Position numbers and translations under genes: made by a program. Shown here piece by piece: positions 51,861 through 63,087 of a DNA stretch of 64,000 nt. Position 1 is the stretch's first letter. Each line of letters begins with the position of its first letter. The stretch is from Demequina mangrovi. GTDB lineage: Bacteria > Actinomycetota > Actinomycetes > Actinomycetales > Demequinaceae. The stretch lies in the NCBI RefSeq assembly GCF_000759715.1, contig NZ_BBLU01000001.1:1-64000 (forward strand), given 5' to 3'. The notes below the pieces were generated by a model. That model worked only from the letters and a program-made list of their open reading frames with translations, did not search any database and was not told the DNA's origin.

Positions 51861-52331
51861 GTGACCGAGGTCCGTCCCGCCACCCCGGAGGACGCCGCCG
51901 AGATCGTCCACCTGGGCGCCCTCATGTACAAGGCCGTGGGCACCAAGCCGACCCCGTCGTGGGCCGCGGAGTCGACGCGCACCGTGCGCGAGCGCCTGGG
52001 CCGCGACCTCTTCGGCATGGTCATCGACGCCCCGGAGGGCGGCCTCGCCGCGTGCGGTCTCGTGAACGTCGCGCCGCGTCTCGCGCGGCCCGGCGCCGAG
52101 GCGAGCGAGATGGGCTACATCCAGTGGGTGTCGACCGCGCCGCAGCACCAGCGCAAGGGCTACGCGCGCGCCATCATGGAGGCGCTGCTGCTCGAGACCG
52201 ACAGGCGGGGGATCGAGGTGGTCGAGCTCCACGCGAGCCCCGCCGGCCTGCACCTGTACCAGGACCTCGGATTCTTCATCAAGCACGACAACGTCGCGAT
52301 GACGGCCCAGCGTCTGCGCCCGCGGCGCTAG
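51861..52331 (+). CDS. GNAT family N-acetyltransferase
   Basis: A 156-aa acetyltransferase. The acetyl-CoA binding motif A reads STAPQHQRKGYARAIMEALL (Q-x-x-G/A pattern QRKGYA). Motif B follows as LHASPAGLHLYQDLGF. The substrate is unknown. GTG at 51861 starts one base after the stop of the membrane protein gene. Its stop overlaps the stop of the converging gene through a shared CTAG. Confidence 0.85.
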   Translation: MTEVRPATPEDAAEIVHLGALMYKAVGTKPTPSWAAESTRTVRERLGRDLFGMVIDAPEGGLAACGLVNVAPRLARPGAEASEMGYIQWVSTAPQHQRKGYARAIMEALLLETDRRGIEVVELHASPAGLHLYQDLGFFIKHDNVAMTAQRLRPRR

Positions 52332-53188
52332 TCCTCGAGGCCGTCGCGCTCGCGGACGTGCCGCTCCCACCGCTGGCGGCGGATGGCTGCCGCGACGGTG
52401 CCGATCGCGGTGGTCGCCACGACCGCGCCCGCCGCGATCAGCGCGGTCCAGCCGACCACCGGCGCCGCCAGCTCGCCGTTGAGGCGCGCGTCGGCGATCC
52501 AGGCGAGCCCCCAGACGTAGCCCACGGTCGCCGACCACCCGACGGTCGCGACCACCGCGAGGTCCTTGACCATCGCGACGCCGAGGAAGCCTGCGCCGAT
52601 GGCGACCCCGACGGCCGCGGGCATGCCTGCGTCCGCGGGGGTGCCGAGCCACCAGGATCCGAGCGCCGTGACATGCGAGACGGCGGAGATGGTCGCCCAT
52701 CCCAGGTACAGGCCCACGGGCACGTCGATCGCGACGCCCTCGATCACGGAGTCGGCCGGCTTCCGTACGAGGATCGCGGCGGCCCAGCCCAGGCACGCGA
52801 GGAGCACCCCGTCGACCACGACGGCGGCGGCCAGCCACTCGTGCTGGACGGTGTACGACCACGCGAACGTGGCGAGCATCGCGAGCAGGAACGGCAGCGA
52901 GGCCCCGCGCACCCGGCGGCTCGACCCGGGACGCGGGAGCGCCTGCGCGATCGCGAAAAGCGCGAGCCCGATGAGCACAGCCGTCCTCATCGCATCGGCC
53001 GACGCGGGCATCGCGACGAAGGTCGACTCGGGGGCGAGGGCGCCGTCGACGGCCTCGTCCACCGGCATGCCGCCGAACGAGCCCGTGCCCCATGCGGTGC
53101 CCAGGATCGCGAGCAGCGTCGCGGCGAGCACGAGCCCGCGCGCGATCATGTCGCCTGCGGTGATGCGCTGCTCCGCCGCCACGGTCAT
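52328..53188 (-). CDS. Multi-pass membrane protein, 286 aa
   Basis: A 286-aa protein with eight or more hydrophobic segments, rich in Trp and Ala. The fragment VPVGLYLGWATISAVSHV recalls the TspO/MBR-type or related tryptophan-rich membrane proteins, but this match is weak. A C-terminal basic tail (RRQRWERHVRERDG) should lie in the cytoplasm. ATG 53188 after GAAGGGGGC is preferred to the longer frame. It is divergent from parE. Confidence 0.65.
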   Translation of the reverse strand: MTVAAEQRITAGDMIARGLVLAATLLAILGTAWGTGSFGGMPVDEAVDGALAPESTFVAMPASADAMRTAVLIGLALFAIAQALPRPGSSRRVRGASLPFLLAMLATFAWSYTVQHEWLAAAVVVDGVLLACLGWAAAILVRKPADSVIEGVAIDVPVGLYLGWATISAVSHVTALGSWWLGTPADAGMPAAVGVAIGAGFLGVAMVKDLAVVATVGWSATVGYVWGLAWIADARLNGELAAPVVGWTALIAAGAVVATTAIGTVAAAIRRQRWERHVRERDGLED

Positions 53189-53282
53189 CGTGCCCCCTTC
53201 GTTGCCAGGCACAACGGTCCCACGTCCGCCGCGGATCCGCACGACATCGGGGCGGCGGCGCGGCGGCGTCTGCCGTCGCAAC

Positions 53283-53288
53283 TAAGAT
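53283..53288 (+). promoter_or_regulatory. -10 hexamer TAAGAT of parE
   Basis: TAAGAT ends 7 nt before GTG 53296 and overlaps the alternative ATG 53287. This placement argues that transcription starts at the GTG, giving a leaderless mRNA. Confidence 0.55.
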
Positions 53289-53295
53289 GTCCGCC

Positions 53296-55388
<2,093 letters not shown>

Positions 55389-55392
<4 letters not shown>

Positions 55393-55838
55393 GCGGCCTT
55401 CCCGCCCGGGCGCCCGAGCGTCACGAGGGCGCCCCCGCGTGCCCCGTCCACCCGTACGGCTACCACCTCAAGCCGCGCGTCAACGAGGCCGGGAGCACGC
55501 GCGTGTTCCGCGACGCCTCGGTGCTGGGCGTCCCGCGCCGGTGCGCGCTCCTCGAGGAGGAGCTCATGGAGTCCGAGCGCGAGCTCGACCTCCTCGACGA
55601 GCTGTGGGTGCGCGAGCGCGCCGCGAACGGCAGGCCCGCCACCGTGATCGGTGCGGCCGCGGGCGCGGCGGTCGCGGTGACGGTCGCGTTGTCGGACGCC
55701 TCGACCGGCGCCGCCGTCGCGACGGGCATCGTGGCCGCCGGCGGCGTGCTCGCGATCGCCAGGGCCGAGGCGGTCGCGGTCGCGACCCGGCTGCGTCGGA
55801 TCCGCGACTGGCACCGCCGCGTGGGCGTTCCGCGCTGA
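55389..55838 (+). CDS. Hypothetical membrane-associated protein, 149 aa
   Basis: A 149-aa protein overlapping parE by 4 bp (ATGA), so translation is coupled. The N-terminal half is soluble (CPVHPYGYHLKPRVNEAG) with helical EEELMESERELDLLDELWV. The C-terminal half has one or two Ala/Val-rich hydrophobic stretches (GAAAGAAVAVTVAL, GIVAAGGVLAIA) and ends basic. I do not recognise it. A role linked to topoisomerase is suggested only by the overlap. Confidence 0.6.
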
Positions 55839-55941
55839 ATCGGGGTGCGCGCGTCCTCGGACGCGGGCGCCCCCACCTTTGCCACAATGAAGTCCCCGGA
55901 AGCATTCGCGGCTCCGCCGCGTCATCGATACGAGGGACGAT

Positions 55942-57228
55942 ATGGCAGACGCACACGCGCATGAGCGGGATCCCGAGCACTCGCTCGAACCCGTCGGGCT
56001 CATCGCGCAGTCCGGCGCGATCCTGCGCATGGGCCGGATGATGCTCGCGGCCGGGACCGCCAGCTACCGGGTGAAGGAGGCCATGGCGGCGGTCGCGCAC
56101 GCCCTCGGCATCGATCGGCACACGGCGGCCGTCACCCTCACGGAGATCACCGCGACCACGCACCGCGGACCGATCTTCCGCACCGAGGTCACCGAGGTGC
56201 GCAAGTTCGGCGTCAACGCGGAGCGCATCAAGCTTCTCGACGACTTCCGCTCGGGGCTGCCCGAGACCCTCACCGTCGAGCAGGTGCACGCCGAGCTCGA
56301 CCGGATCGAGCACAAGCCCGCGCTCTATCCCGCCGCGGTGAACGCGCTCTCGGCGGGGGCGGCGTGCGCGGCCTTCGGCGTGCTCAACAACGCCCGGCCG
56401 CTCGAGGTGCTCGCGGTGCTCGTCGCCGCCACCTGCGGGCAGTTCCTGCGCCGCGCGCTCGCGCATCGCGGCTTCAACCCGTTCGGCACGACGATGGTCG
56501 CCGCGGCGCTGGCCTGCGGGCTCTACCTCGCCTCGGTCGCGCTGTACGGGATCTTCTCGCTCTCGGTCGACGTGCACGCCTCGGGCTACATCGCATGCAC
56601 CCTCTTCCTGCTGCCCGGGTTCCCGCTCATCACCTCGGCGCTCGACCTCGCGAAGCTGGACTTCTCCGCGGGCATCTCGAGACTCGTGTTTGCGACGATG
56701 ATGATCGTCGGCGCGGCGCTGTCGGTGTGGGGGCTCACGCTCATTGACGCGCTCGATGCGACCGCGCGTGAGCCGATCGCGCTCGAACCGGCGCAGCACT
56801 ACACGATGATGGCGCTGGCGAGCCTCATCGGCGTGCTCGGCTTCGCGCTCATGTTCAACTCTCCCTGGCGCATGGCCCTCGCCGCCGCGCTCATCGGCAT
56901 GGTGTCCAACACGGCGCGGCTCTACCTCATCGACCACGGCGTCATGATCCAGATGGCGACGGTGATCGCGTGCGTCCTGGTCGGCGTGCTGGTGGCGATC
57001 GCCGCGCCCCGGACCGGCTCGCCGATCATCACGCTCCAGGTGCCCGCGGTGCTGGTGATGATCCCCGGCGTGCTGGCCTTCCACTCCGTGGTGAGCCTCA
57101 ACGAGGGCGACTACACCGACACGGTCGGCTCGGTGCTGCAGGTGGTGCTCATCGTGCTGTCGATCATGGTCGGGCTGGTGATCGCCAAGCTGTTCACGGA
57201 CCGTCAGTGGGCCTTCGACAAGGGATGA
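55942..57228 (+). CDS. thrE: Threonine/serine exporter family protein (ThrE)
   Basis: A 428-aa transporter of the ThrE family, known from Corynebacterium to export Thr and Ser. The soluble N-terminal domain (1-130) contains GTASYRVKEAM and TEITATTHRG, typical of DUF1212. About ten membrane segments follow, ending with the DUF3815-like part (TLQVPAVLVMIPGVLAFHS). GAGGGACGAT lies before the ATG; CACAAT about 55 bp upstream may be a -10. It is followed 7 bp later by an unknown gene. Confidence 0.9.
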   Translation: MADAHAHERDPEHSLEPVGLIAQSGAILRMGRMMLAAGTASYRVKEAMAAVAHALGIDRHTAAVTLTEITATTHRGPIFRTEVTEVRKFGVNAERIKLLDDFRSGLPETLTVEQVHAELDRIEHKPALYPAAVNALSAGAACAAFGVLNNARPLEVLAVLVAATCGQFLRRALAHRGFNPFGTTMVAAALACGLYLASVALYGIFSLSVDVHASGYIACTLFLLPGFPLITSALDLAKLDFSAGISRLVFATMMIVGAALSVWGLTLIDALDATAREPIALEPAQHYTMMALASLIGVLGFALMFNSPWRMALAAALIGMVSNTARLYLIDHGVMIQMATVIACVLVGVLVAIAAPRTGSPIITLQVPAVLVMIPGVLAFHSVVSLNEGDYTDTVGSVLQVVLIVLSIMVGLVIAKLFTDRQWAFDKG

Positions 57229-57235
57229 GGGATGC

Positions 57236-58054
57236 ATGCGTGAGGTGATCGAGACCACCCGCCCGATCGCGGTGCTGGACGCGCACCGTCTCACCGACCG
57301 GGCGGCCGCGCGTCTCGCGGACGCCGCATCGGTGCTGGTGCTGCTGTCGAGGGACGCGCTCTTCGACGCCACCGAGCGCTTCCAGGAGATCGCGCCCGAG
57401 CTCGAGATCGTGGACGGCGGACTCGTGCGAGGCGAGGTGCGGGAGGCCATCGTCCGCGCGGCGGAGCTCGACTGCGTGCTGCTCGCGGTGCCGCCGCCCC
57501 CGCGGCGAAGGCGCTTCCTGCACCTCGCGGTCAACGGCGCGATCGACGCCGCGGACGCGGGCCATCCGACGGTCGCGGTGCTGGTGATGCGCGACCACGA
57601 GGTCGCGGGCGATGTCGCGGTCTTCTCCAACACGGGCGAGGCGTCGGGCTACGGGCTCGCCTTCGCGCTCGAGATCGCGATGCGCCGTGGGGTCGACGTG
57701 GCGCGCATCCTGCCCAAGAAGGGCCTGTACGTCCGCCGCACCGCCGAGGTGGGCCACAAGGCCGACGTCGAGGCGGGGCAGCGCGGGGTCAAGGTCCGCT
57801 ACCGCAAGGTCGCCAATCCCCTCGAGACGGTGCTGCGCGGCCAGTACACCCTCGCGGTGCACTCGGTGCTCGACGTCATCGGGCGCCGCTCGACGCGCGC
57901 CGAGCCGGGAGCGCCGGCGCGTCTCCAGCGCGACGCGAACGTGGACGCGGTGCTGTGGCTGCTGCGGTTCTTCCGCGGGGACGTGCTGCTGGTCGGAGAC
58001 GCCGTGCGCTTGCGGTCGAGCGCGGGGACCCGCGCCGCCGAGCCCGTCGACTGA
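57236..58054 (+). CDS. Unrecognised cytoplasmic protein, 272 aa
   Basis: A 272-aa soluble protein that I do not recognise. The first 130 residues alternate strands and helices in a Rossmann- or USP-like way (VLVLLSRDAL, CVLLAVPPPP, PTVAVLVMRDHEVAGDVAVF). The C-terminal half is basic and includes ILPKKGLYVRRTAEVGHKA. No catalytic motif is clear. It follows thrE by 7 bp and is probably co-transcribed with it; GAGGG precedes the ATG. A universal-stress-like fold is a guess. Confidence 0.6.
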   Translation: MREVIETTRPIAVLDAHRLTDRAAARLADAASVLVLLSRDALFDATERFQEIAPELEIVDGGLVRGEVREAIVRAAELDCVLLAVPPPPRRRRFLHLAVNGAIDAADAGHPTVAVLVMRDHEVAGDVAVFSNTGEASGYGLAFALEIAMRRGVDVARILPKKGLYVRRTAEVGHKADVEAGQRGVKVRYRKVANPLETVLRGQYTLAVHSVLDVIGRRSTRAEPGAPARLQRDANVDAVLWLLRFFRGDVLLVGDAVRLRSSAGTRAAEPVD

Positions 58055-58084
58055 TCGGCGAGCGCGGAGCGGGCAGCCGGACCG

Positions 58085-58501
58085 TCAGCCGAGCGGCTCG
58101 CCGGGGAGGAGCTCCCAGGACCGGTCGTGCCGACGGTAACCGACCCGGGCGTAGTACCCGGCGGCCGACGGCGCCTCCGAGACGCGCACCTTGCAGCGGG
58201 GCCCAAGCATGCCGCGCATGAGGCGCTGCAGCTCGAGCCCGACGCCGGCGCCCTGGTAGCCCTCCACGACGCCCAGCTCCTGCAGGTAGCAGATGAGCTG
58301 GAAGTCGGTGACGGCCCGCAGGAAGCCCACGAGGCGGTCGCCGTCCCATGCCGTGACCAGGATGTCGCTCGCCGCGAGCGCGGCCTCGATCACCTCGGGC
58401 GAGTCGAGCGGCATCCGCGACGCGATCGCGGTGAGGCGCACGGCCTCGACGTACTGCGCCGCCGTGACGGCGGCGTCCGTGCGAAGGACGAGCTCCGTCA
58501 C
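58085..58501 (-). CDS. GNAT family N-acetyltransferase, 138 aa
   Basis: A compact 138-aa GNAT protein. The acetyl-CoA loop reads [18 protein letters not shown] (Q-x-x-G-x-G), followed by [20 protein letters not shown]. The substrate is unknown. GTG at 58501 overlaps the parC stop (GTGA), indicating translational coupling to topoisomerase IV subunit A. Confidence 0.85.
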   Translation of the reverse strand: MTELVLRTDAAVTAAQYVEAVRLTAIASRMPLDSPEVIEAALAASDILVTAWDGDRLVGFLRAVTDFQLICYLQELGVVEGYQGAGVGLELQRLMRGMLGPRCKVRVSEAPSAAGYYARVGYRRHDRSWELLPGEPLG

Positions 58502-60933
58502 CCGATCCCGCCGACGGGCGTGGGCATCGCGATGCCCGAGCCGTCACGCTTGCCGGGCTCCTCGGGAAGGTCGACCGGCTGGCCGGCCGTGGTGGAGGCA
58601 CGCGGGGGAGTGGGACCGGTCCACGCGAGGAGGAGGGTGTCCTCGCCCTTGAGGAAGCGGTGCGCGCGCACGCCGCCGGTCGCGCGCCCCTTGGCAGGGA
58701 ATTCCGACAGGGGTGTCCACTTCGCCGAGCCCGCGGCGACGCCGGGAAGGCCGTCGGACGGGCCGGCGATGGTCGCGACCGCGCCCTCGGTGCCCGCGCG
58801 GACGATGCCGAAGAAGATCACGCGCGCGCCTGCGGCGAGCTTGATGCCCGCCATGCCGCCGCCCGCGCGGCCCTGGGGCCGGACGTTCTTGGCGTCGAAG
58901 TGGAGCATGCTCGCGTCGGATGTGAGGAAGACGAGGTCGTCCCCGTCCGCGGCGGCGCCGGCGCCCATCACGGCGTCGCCGTCGGCGAGCGTGACGATCT
59001 CCCACTCGTCCTTGTTCGGGATGTCGTCGGCCTTGACGCGCTTCACCACGCCCTGCGCGGTGCCGAGCGCGAGGGGCGTCGAGCCGTCGAGGGGCACGAG
59101 GCCCACGACCTCCTCGCCCTTGGCGAGCTCGACGAGCTCCGCGACGGGGGTGCCGCCGCCGAGCGACGGCGGCTCGGCGCTGGGGGCGAGCGACGGCACG
59201 TCGAGAAGCGAGACACGGATCAGGCGGCCGCGGTTGGTGACGATGCCCACGTCGGCGCGTGCGGAGGCGTGCACCACGCTGCGGAGCGAGTCGTGCGCCG
59301 AGCGCCTGCCCTCGCGCGCCGGAGCCTCGTCCTCGGCCGTGCGGGCGATGAGCCCCGTGGTCGAGAGCATCGCGTAGCAGGGCGTGTCCTCGATCTCGAG
59401 GGACATCGCGGGGGCCTTGGCCTTGGTCCCGGGAAGGACGGCCGCGGGCGCGAGAGCGCCGCCGTCGGCCAGCAGGATCGTGCGGCGCGGGGTGCCGTAC
59501 TGGGCCGCGGCGGCCTCCATCTCACGGCTCACCACGCCCTTGAGCACGGTCTCGGAGCCGAGGATCTCCTCGAGCTCGGCGATCTCCGCGAGCAGCTGGG
59601 ACTTCTCGTTCTCGAGCTCGAGGCGCGAGAACTTGGTGAGGCGGCGCAGGCGCAGCTCGAGGATGTACTCGGCCTGGATCTCCGACAGGTCGAAGGCGGT
59701 GCGCAGGCGCTCCCTGGCGACCGACGCATCGTCCGCGGCGCGGATGATCTGGATGACCTCGTCGATGTCGAGGATCGCGATGAGGAGGCCGTCGACCAGG
59801 TGCAGGCGGTCCTGACGGGCCTTGAGGCGGAAGGCGGACCGGCGACGCACCACCTCGAGGCGGTGGCCGACCCACACCTGGAGCAGTTCCTTGAGGCCCA
59901 GGGTGCGCGGCTCGCCCTCGACGAGCGCGACGTTGTTGATCGAGAAGGACTCCTCGAGCGGCGTCACCTTGTACAGCTTCTCGAGCACGGCCTCGGGGTT
60001 GAAGCCGTTCTTGATCTCGATGACGAGGCGCAGGCCGTGGTGGCGGTCGGTGAGGTCCGTGACCGCGGAGATCCCGTCGAGCTTCTTGTTGGAGACGCCG
60101 TCCTTGATCTTCTCGATGACCTTCTCGGGGCCGACCATGTACGGCAGCTCGGTCACGATGATGCCCTGGCGGCGCGGGGTGACCTTCTCGATGCGCGTGG
60201 TGGCGCGCGTGACGAACTTGCCGCGGCCGGAGGCGTAGGCCTCCTTGACGCCGTCGAGGCCGACGATCTTGCCGCCGCTGGGCAGGTCCGGGCCGGGCAC
60301 GAAGCGCATGAGCTCCTCGAGCGAGGCCTGCGGGTTCATCAGCAGGTGGCGTGCGGCGGAGACGACCTCGATGAGGTTGTGCGGCGCCATGTTGGTCGCC
60401 ATGCCCACCGCGATGCCCGCGGCGCCGTTGACCAGCAGGTTGGGCACCGCGGCCGGCAGCACGGCCGGCTGCGTGAGCTTGTTGTCGTAGTTGGGAACGA
60501 AGTCGACGACGTCCTCGTCGAGGTTCTCCGTCATCACCATCGACGCGGGCGCGAGGCGGCACTCGGTGTAGCGCGAGGCCGCCGGGCCGTCGTCGAGCGA
60601 GCCGAAGTTGCCGTGACCGTCGACCAGCGGCAGGCGCAGCGACCACGACTGCGCCATGCGGACCAGCGCGTCGTAGATCGCGCTGTCGCCGTGGGGGTGC
60701 AGCTTTCCCATGACCTCGCCGACCACGCGGGCCGACTTCACGTACGCGCGCTCGGGGCGCAGACCCATGTCCTGCATCATGTAGACGATGCGACGCTGCA
60801 CGGGCTTGAGCCCGTCGCGGGCGTCGGGGAGGGCACGGGAGTAGATCACCGAGTACGCGTACTCGAGGAACGACGCCTCCATCTCGGCGCTCACGTCGAT
60901 GTCGACGATCTGCGCGTCGGGCGCGTCGGTCAT
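58498..60933 (-). CDS. parC: DNA topoisomerase IV subunit A (ParC type)
   Basis: An 811-aa DNA-cleaving subunit. The catalytic Tyr lies in [11 protein letters not shown]; the quinolone region reads [20 protein letters not shown] with the usual Ser. The breakage-reunion domain spans about 1-490, followed by a beta-pinwheel domain. No GyrA box (QRRGGKG-like) is found; the nearest text is [11 protein letters not shown], so ParC is preferred over GyrA. A GAGGTGACTG ribosome site and a GACAAT -10-like hexamer (60975-60980) precede it. It is divergent from the DUF5998 gene. Confidence 0.88.
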   Translation of the reverse strand: MTDAPDAQIVDIDVSAEMEASFLEYAYSVIYSRALPDARDGLKPVQRRIVYMMQDMGLRPERAYVKSARVVGEVMGKLHPHGDSAIYDALVRMAQSWSLRLPLVDGHGNFGSLDDGPAASRYTECRLAPASMVMTENLDEDVVDFVPNYDNKLTQPAVLPAAVPNLLVNGAAGIAVGMATNMAPHNLIEVVSAARHLLMNPQASLEELMRFVPGPDLPSGGKIVGLDGVKEAYASGRGKFVTRATTRIEKVTPRRQGIIVTELPYMVGPEKVIEKIKDGVSNKKLDGISAVTDLTDRHHGLRLVIEIKNGFNPEAVLEKLYKVTPLEESFSINNVALVEGEPRTLGLKELLQVWVGHRLEVVRRRSAFRLKARQDRLHLVDGLLIAILDIDEVIQIIRAADDASVARERLRTAFDLSEIQAEYILELRLRRLTKFSRLELENEKSQLLAEIAELEEILGSETVLKGVVSREMEAAAAQYGTPRRTILLADGGALAPAAVLPGTKAKAPAMSLEIEDTPCYAMLSTTGLIARTAEDEAPAREGRRSAHDSLRSVVHASARADVGIVTNRGRLIRVSLLDVPSLAPSAEPPSLGGGTPVAELVELAKGEEVVGLVPLDGSTPLALGTAQGVVKRVKADDIPNKDEWEIVTLADGDAVMGAGAAADGDDLVFLTSDASMLHFDAKNVRPQGRAGGGMAGIKLAAGARVIFFGIVRAGTEGAVATIAGPSDGLPGVAAGSAKWTPLSEFPAKGRATGGVRAHRFLKGEDTLLLAWTGPTPPRASTTAGQPVDLPEEPGKRDGSGIAMPTPVGGIG

Positions 60934-60973
60934 CAGTCACCTCGCATAGGGGTCGGGGTCAAGGTCCAGCCGG

Positions 60974-61075
60974 TATTGTCTCGCGTCCTCGCGGCAGCGG
61001 AGCACAGGCTCGCGGGGAGGGAGGCCGCATCGTGCGCGAGGCCCGTGGGACACCCCCTCCGAAGGTGAGACAATA
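60974..61075. promoter_or_regulatory. Divergent promoters with identical GAGACAATA cores
   Basis: GAGACAATA occurs on the minus strand at 60982-60974 (toward parC, leader about 35-40 nt) and on the plus strand at 61067-61075 (toward DUF5998, hexamer ending 7 nt before the ATG). No strong -35 is seen for either. Confidence 0.5.
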
Positions 61076-61081
61076 GCGGCC

Positions 61082-61648
61082 ATGTCACAGACCCTCGACC
61101 AGGCGGTACGCATCGCGGGCTACTACCCGGCGCTCGCCACCTCCGTGCTCCGCTCCGCGATCGGTGCCGAGAACGTGCTCGCGCACTTCGTGCACGCGGA
61201 GACCACCTTCGACGACCGCGAGGTGCGTCGCCACATGACGGTGCTCGTCATCACCGCGACCCGGCTGCTCCGCGTCCACATGGACGACGGCGCCGGGCAC
61301 GGCGCGGAGGGCGGACACGAGGCCTCGGCGACGGTGGAGGCCACCGCGCTGAGCGCGATCCGCAACACCGCGATGACGCACGTGGTCCACGAGCCCGAGC
61401 ACTTCTCGGAGGGCGACCTGCCGAGCGAGCTGGTGCTCGCGGTCGGCGGCTCGGTCCACTCGCGGCTCGATCTCGAGCCGGCGACCTGCGGCGATCAGAG
61501 CTGCGAGGCCGACCACGGCTACACCGGCACCCTCACCTCTGACGACATCCTCGTGCGCGTGAGCCTCATCGCCGACGGCGAGGACTCGATCCGCGCGCTG
61601 CAGGTCTTCGCGGGCGTGCTCCAGGGGGCGATCGGGGCCCGCGGGTGA
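61082..61648 (+). CDS. DUF5998 family protein
   Basis: A 188-aa soluble actinobacterial protein, typically found beside parC/gyrA-like and phosphodiesterase genes. It has alternating strands with HMTVLVITATRLLRVHMDD and a Cys-containing late loop (CGDQSCEADHG). No function is known. ATG 61082 follows GACAAT by 7 nt (leaderless). The stop overlaps the start of the next gene (GTGA). Confidence 0.75.
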   Translation: MSQTLDQAVRIAGYYPALATSVLRSAIGAENVLAHFVHAETTFDDREVRRHMTVLVITATRLLRVHMDDGAGHGAEGGHEASATVEATALSAIRNTAMTHVVHEPEHFSEGDLPSELVLAVGGSVHSRLDLEPATCGDQSCEADHGYTGTLTSDDILVRVSLIADGEDSIRALQVFAGVLQGAIGARG

Positions 61649-62814
61649 GACCCGTCGAGCGCCTGGACGCCGCCCGGCTCTCCGTCCCCGACTACGGGGG
61701 GATGGAGCTGGGCGCGGTGCTTCCCGGCGCTCTCGCGGCGGTCGGCGCGGCCGATGCGGTCGCGGCGCGCGACGCGGAGGCGGACCGGGTGCGGCTCGGC
61801 ATCCCGCAGGTCGAGCACATCGTGGTGGTGCTGCTCGACGGGCTGGGCCACCACCAGCTCGACGCGCGGAAGGGCCATGCGCCGTTCCTGCGCACTACCG
61901 AGAGCGCGGTGATCACCGCGGGCTTCCCGACGACCACCGCGACGTCGCTCGCGCTGTTCGGCACGGGCCGCGCGTCCGGCGCGACCGGCATGACGGGCTA
62001 CACCGCTCACAACCCCCGCACGGGCGAGGCCGCGAACCTCGTCTCGTGGGAGGGCGCCGACCATCCCGAGCAGTGGCAGCGCGAGCCCTCGCTGCTCGCC
62101 GCGGCGCATGACGGCGGGCTCCCCGTGGCGACGCTGGGCAAGGCGCGCTTCGAGGGCTCCGGCCTCACGCGCGCGGCCCTCGCCGGCGGCGAGTTCGTCG
62201 GCAGGTCGCGGCTCGCGGAGCGCGTCGACGAGGCGATCCGCCGCGCGCGCACTCCCGGGCTCACGTACCTGTACTGGGGCGACATCGACCGCGCGGGTCA
62301 CAAGCACGGCTGGCAGTCGGACGAGTGGATCGCCGCGCTCGAGGACGCCGACCAGGAGCTGCGTCGCCTGCGCGCGCGCCTGCCGCGCCACGCCGCGATG
62401 GTGGTGACGGCCGACCACGGCATGGTCGACGTCACCGGTGCGCCGCGCTGGGACATCGGCGCCGAGCCGGAGCTCGCGCGCGACGTCCGCCTGGTGGCGG
62501 GGGAGCCGCGCATGCTCCACCTGCACATGGACGATGCCGGGGCCGCGCCGGCGGTCGCCGAGCGGTGGCGCGGAGTCCTCGGCGATCACGCCGCGGTGCT
62601 GCTGCGCTCCGAGGCCGCCGGGCTCGGGCTCTTCGGTCCCGTCGCGGGGCACGTCGAGGACCGCATCGGCGACGTGGTGGTCGCGATGGCCGGACGCGCC
62701 ACGGTGGTGGACTCGCGCACGCAGCGCCCCGAGGCGATCGCGCTCATCGGGGTGCACGGCTCGCTCACGCGCGAGGAGCTGGAGATCCCGCTCCTGGTCG
62801 CCCACGACGGCTGA
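61645..62814 (+). CDS. Alkaline-phosphatase-fold nucleotide pyrophosphatase/phosphodiesterase
   Basis: A 389-aa hydrolase of the NPP/alkaline phosphatase superfamily. Metal and nucleophile motifs are VVVLLDGLGHHQL, GFPTTTATSLALFGTGR (nucleophile Thr region), YLYWGDIDRAGHKHG and VVTADHGMVDV. No signal peptide is seen, so it acts in the cytoplasm. The substrate is unknown. GTG at 61645 overlaps the DUF5998 stop by 4 bp, so both are one operon. Confidence 0.87.
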   Translation: MRPVERLDAARLSVPDYGGMELGAVLPGALAAVGAADAVAARDAEADRVRLGIPQVEHIVVVLLDGLGHHQLDARKGHAPFLRTTESAVITAGFPTTTATSLALFGTGRASGATGMTGYTAHNPRTGEAANLVSWEGADHPEQWQREPSLLAAAHDGGLPVATLGKARFEGSGLTRAALAGGEFVGRSRLAERVDEAIRRARTPGLTYLYWGDIDRAGHKHGWQSDEWIAALEDADQELRRLRARLPRHAAMVVTADHGMVDVTGAPRWDIGAEPELARDVRLVAGEPRMLHLHMDDAGAAPAVAERWRGVLGDHAAVLLRSEAAGLGLFGPVAGHVEDRIGDVVVAMAGRATVVDSRTQRPEAIALIGVHGSLTREELEIPLLVAHDG

Positions 62815-62849
62815 GCTCAAGCGGTTCCGAGGCTTCAGGGCCCGAACCG

Positions 62850-63059
62850 CCGAAGTGGTAGGTGAGGGTCGCAATCGAGAGATCCCTACGTCGCAGCGGT
62901 AGATGAGGGTCGCGTCGCTCGCCTGAGGGCGCCTGGCGGAGCCCCTCCCGCCGCCTCGGCAGCGAACGCGCCTCGCCCACCCGGGAATCGAGACCCGACA
63001 GTCAGCTACCGCTGCGGTGCGGAAACCTGCCAGAACCGACACTCACCTACCACTTCGGG
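62850..63059. repeat. Nested inverted-repeat element, four copies of a GTAG-TGA motif
   Basis: Two direct copies (62850-62871, CCGAAGTGGTAGGTGAGGGT; 62891-62914, GCAGCGGTAGATGAGGGTCG) are followed by two inverted copies (62996-63017 and 63036-63059). The outer pair matches each other best (AAGTGGTAGGTGAG) and the inner pair matches each other best (GCAGCGGTAG). The element fills the 273-bp gap between the phosphodiesterase gene and sepH. No gene is seen inside. Confidence 0.75.
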
Positions 63060-63087
63060 TGCAGGCGGGGTGGGGGAGGACCGAGGC

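Noticed and set aside
58498-60933. Naming the A subunit gyrA
   Set aside because: No GyrA box is visible in the C-terminal domain, and the adjacent B subunit gene is separated and divergent, unlike a gyrBA operon near dnaA.
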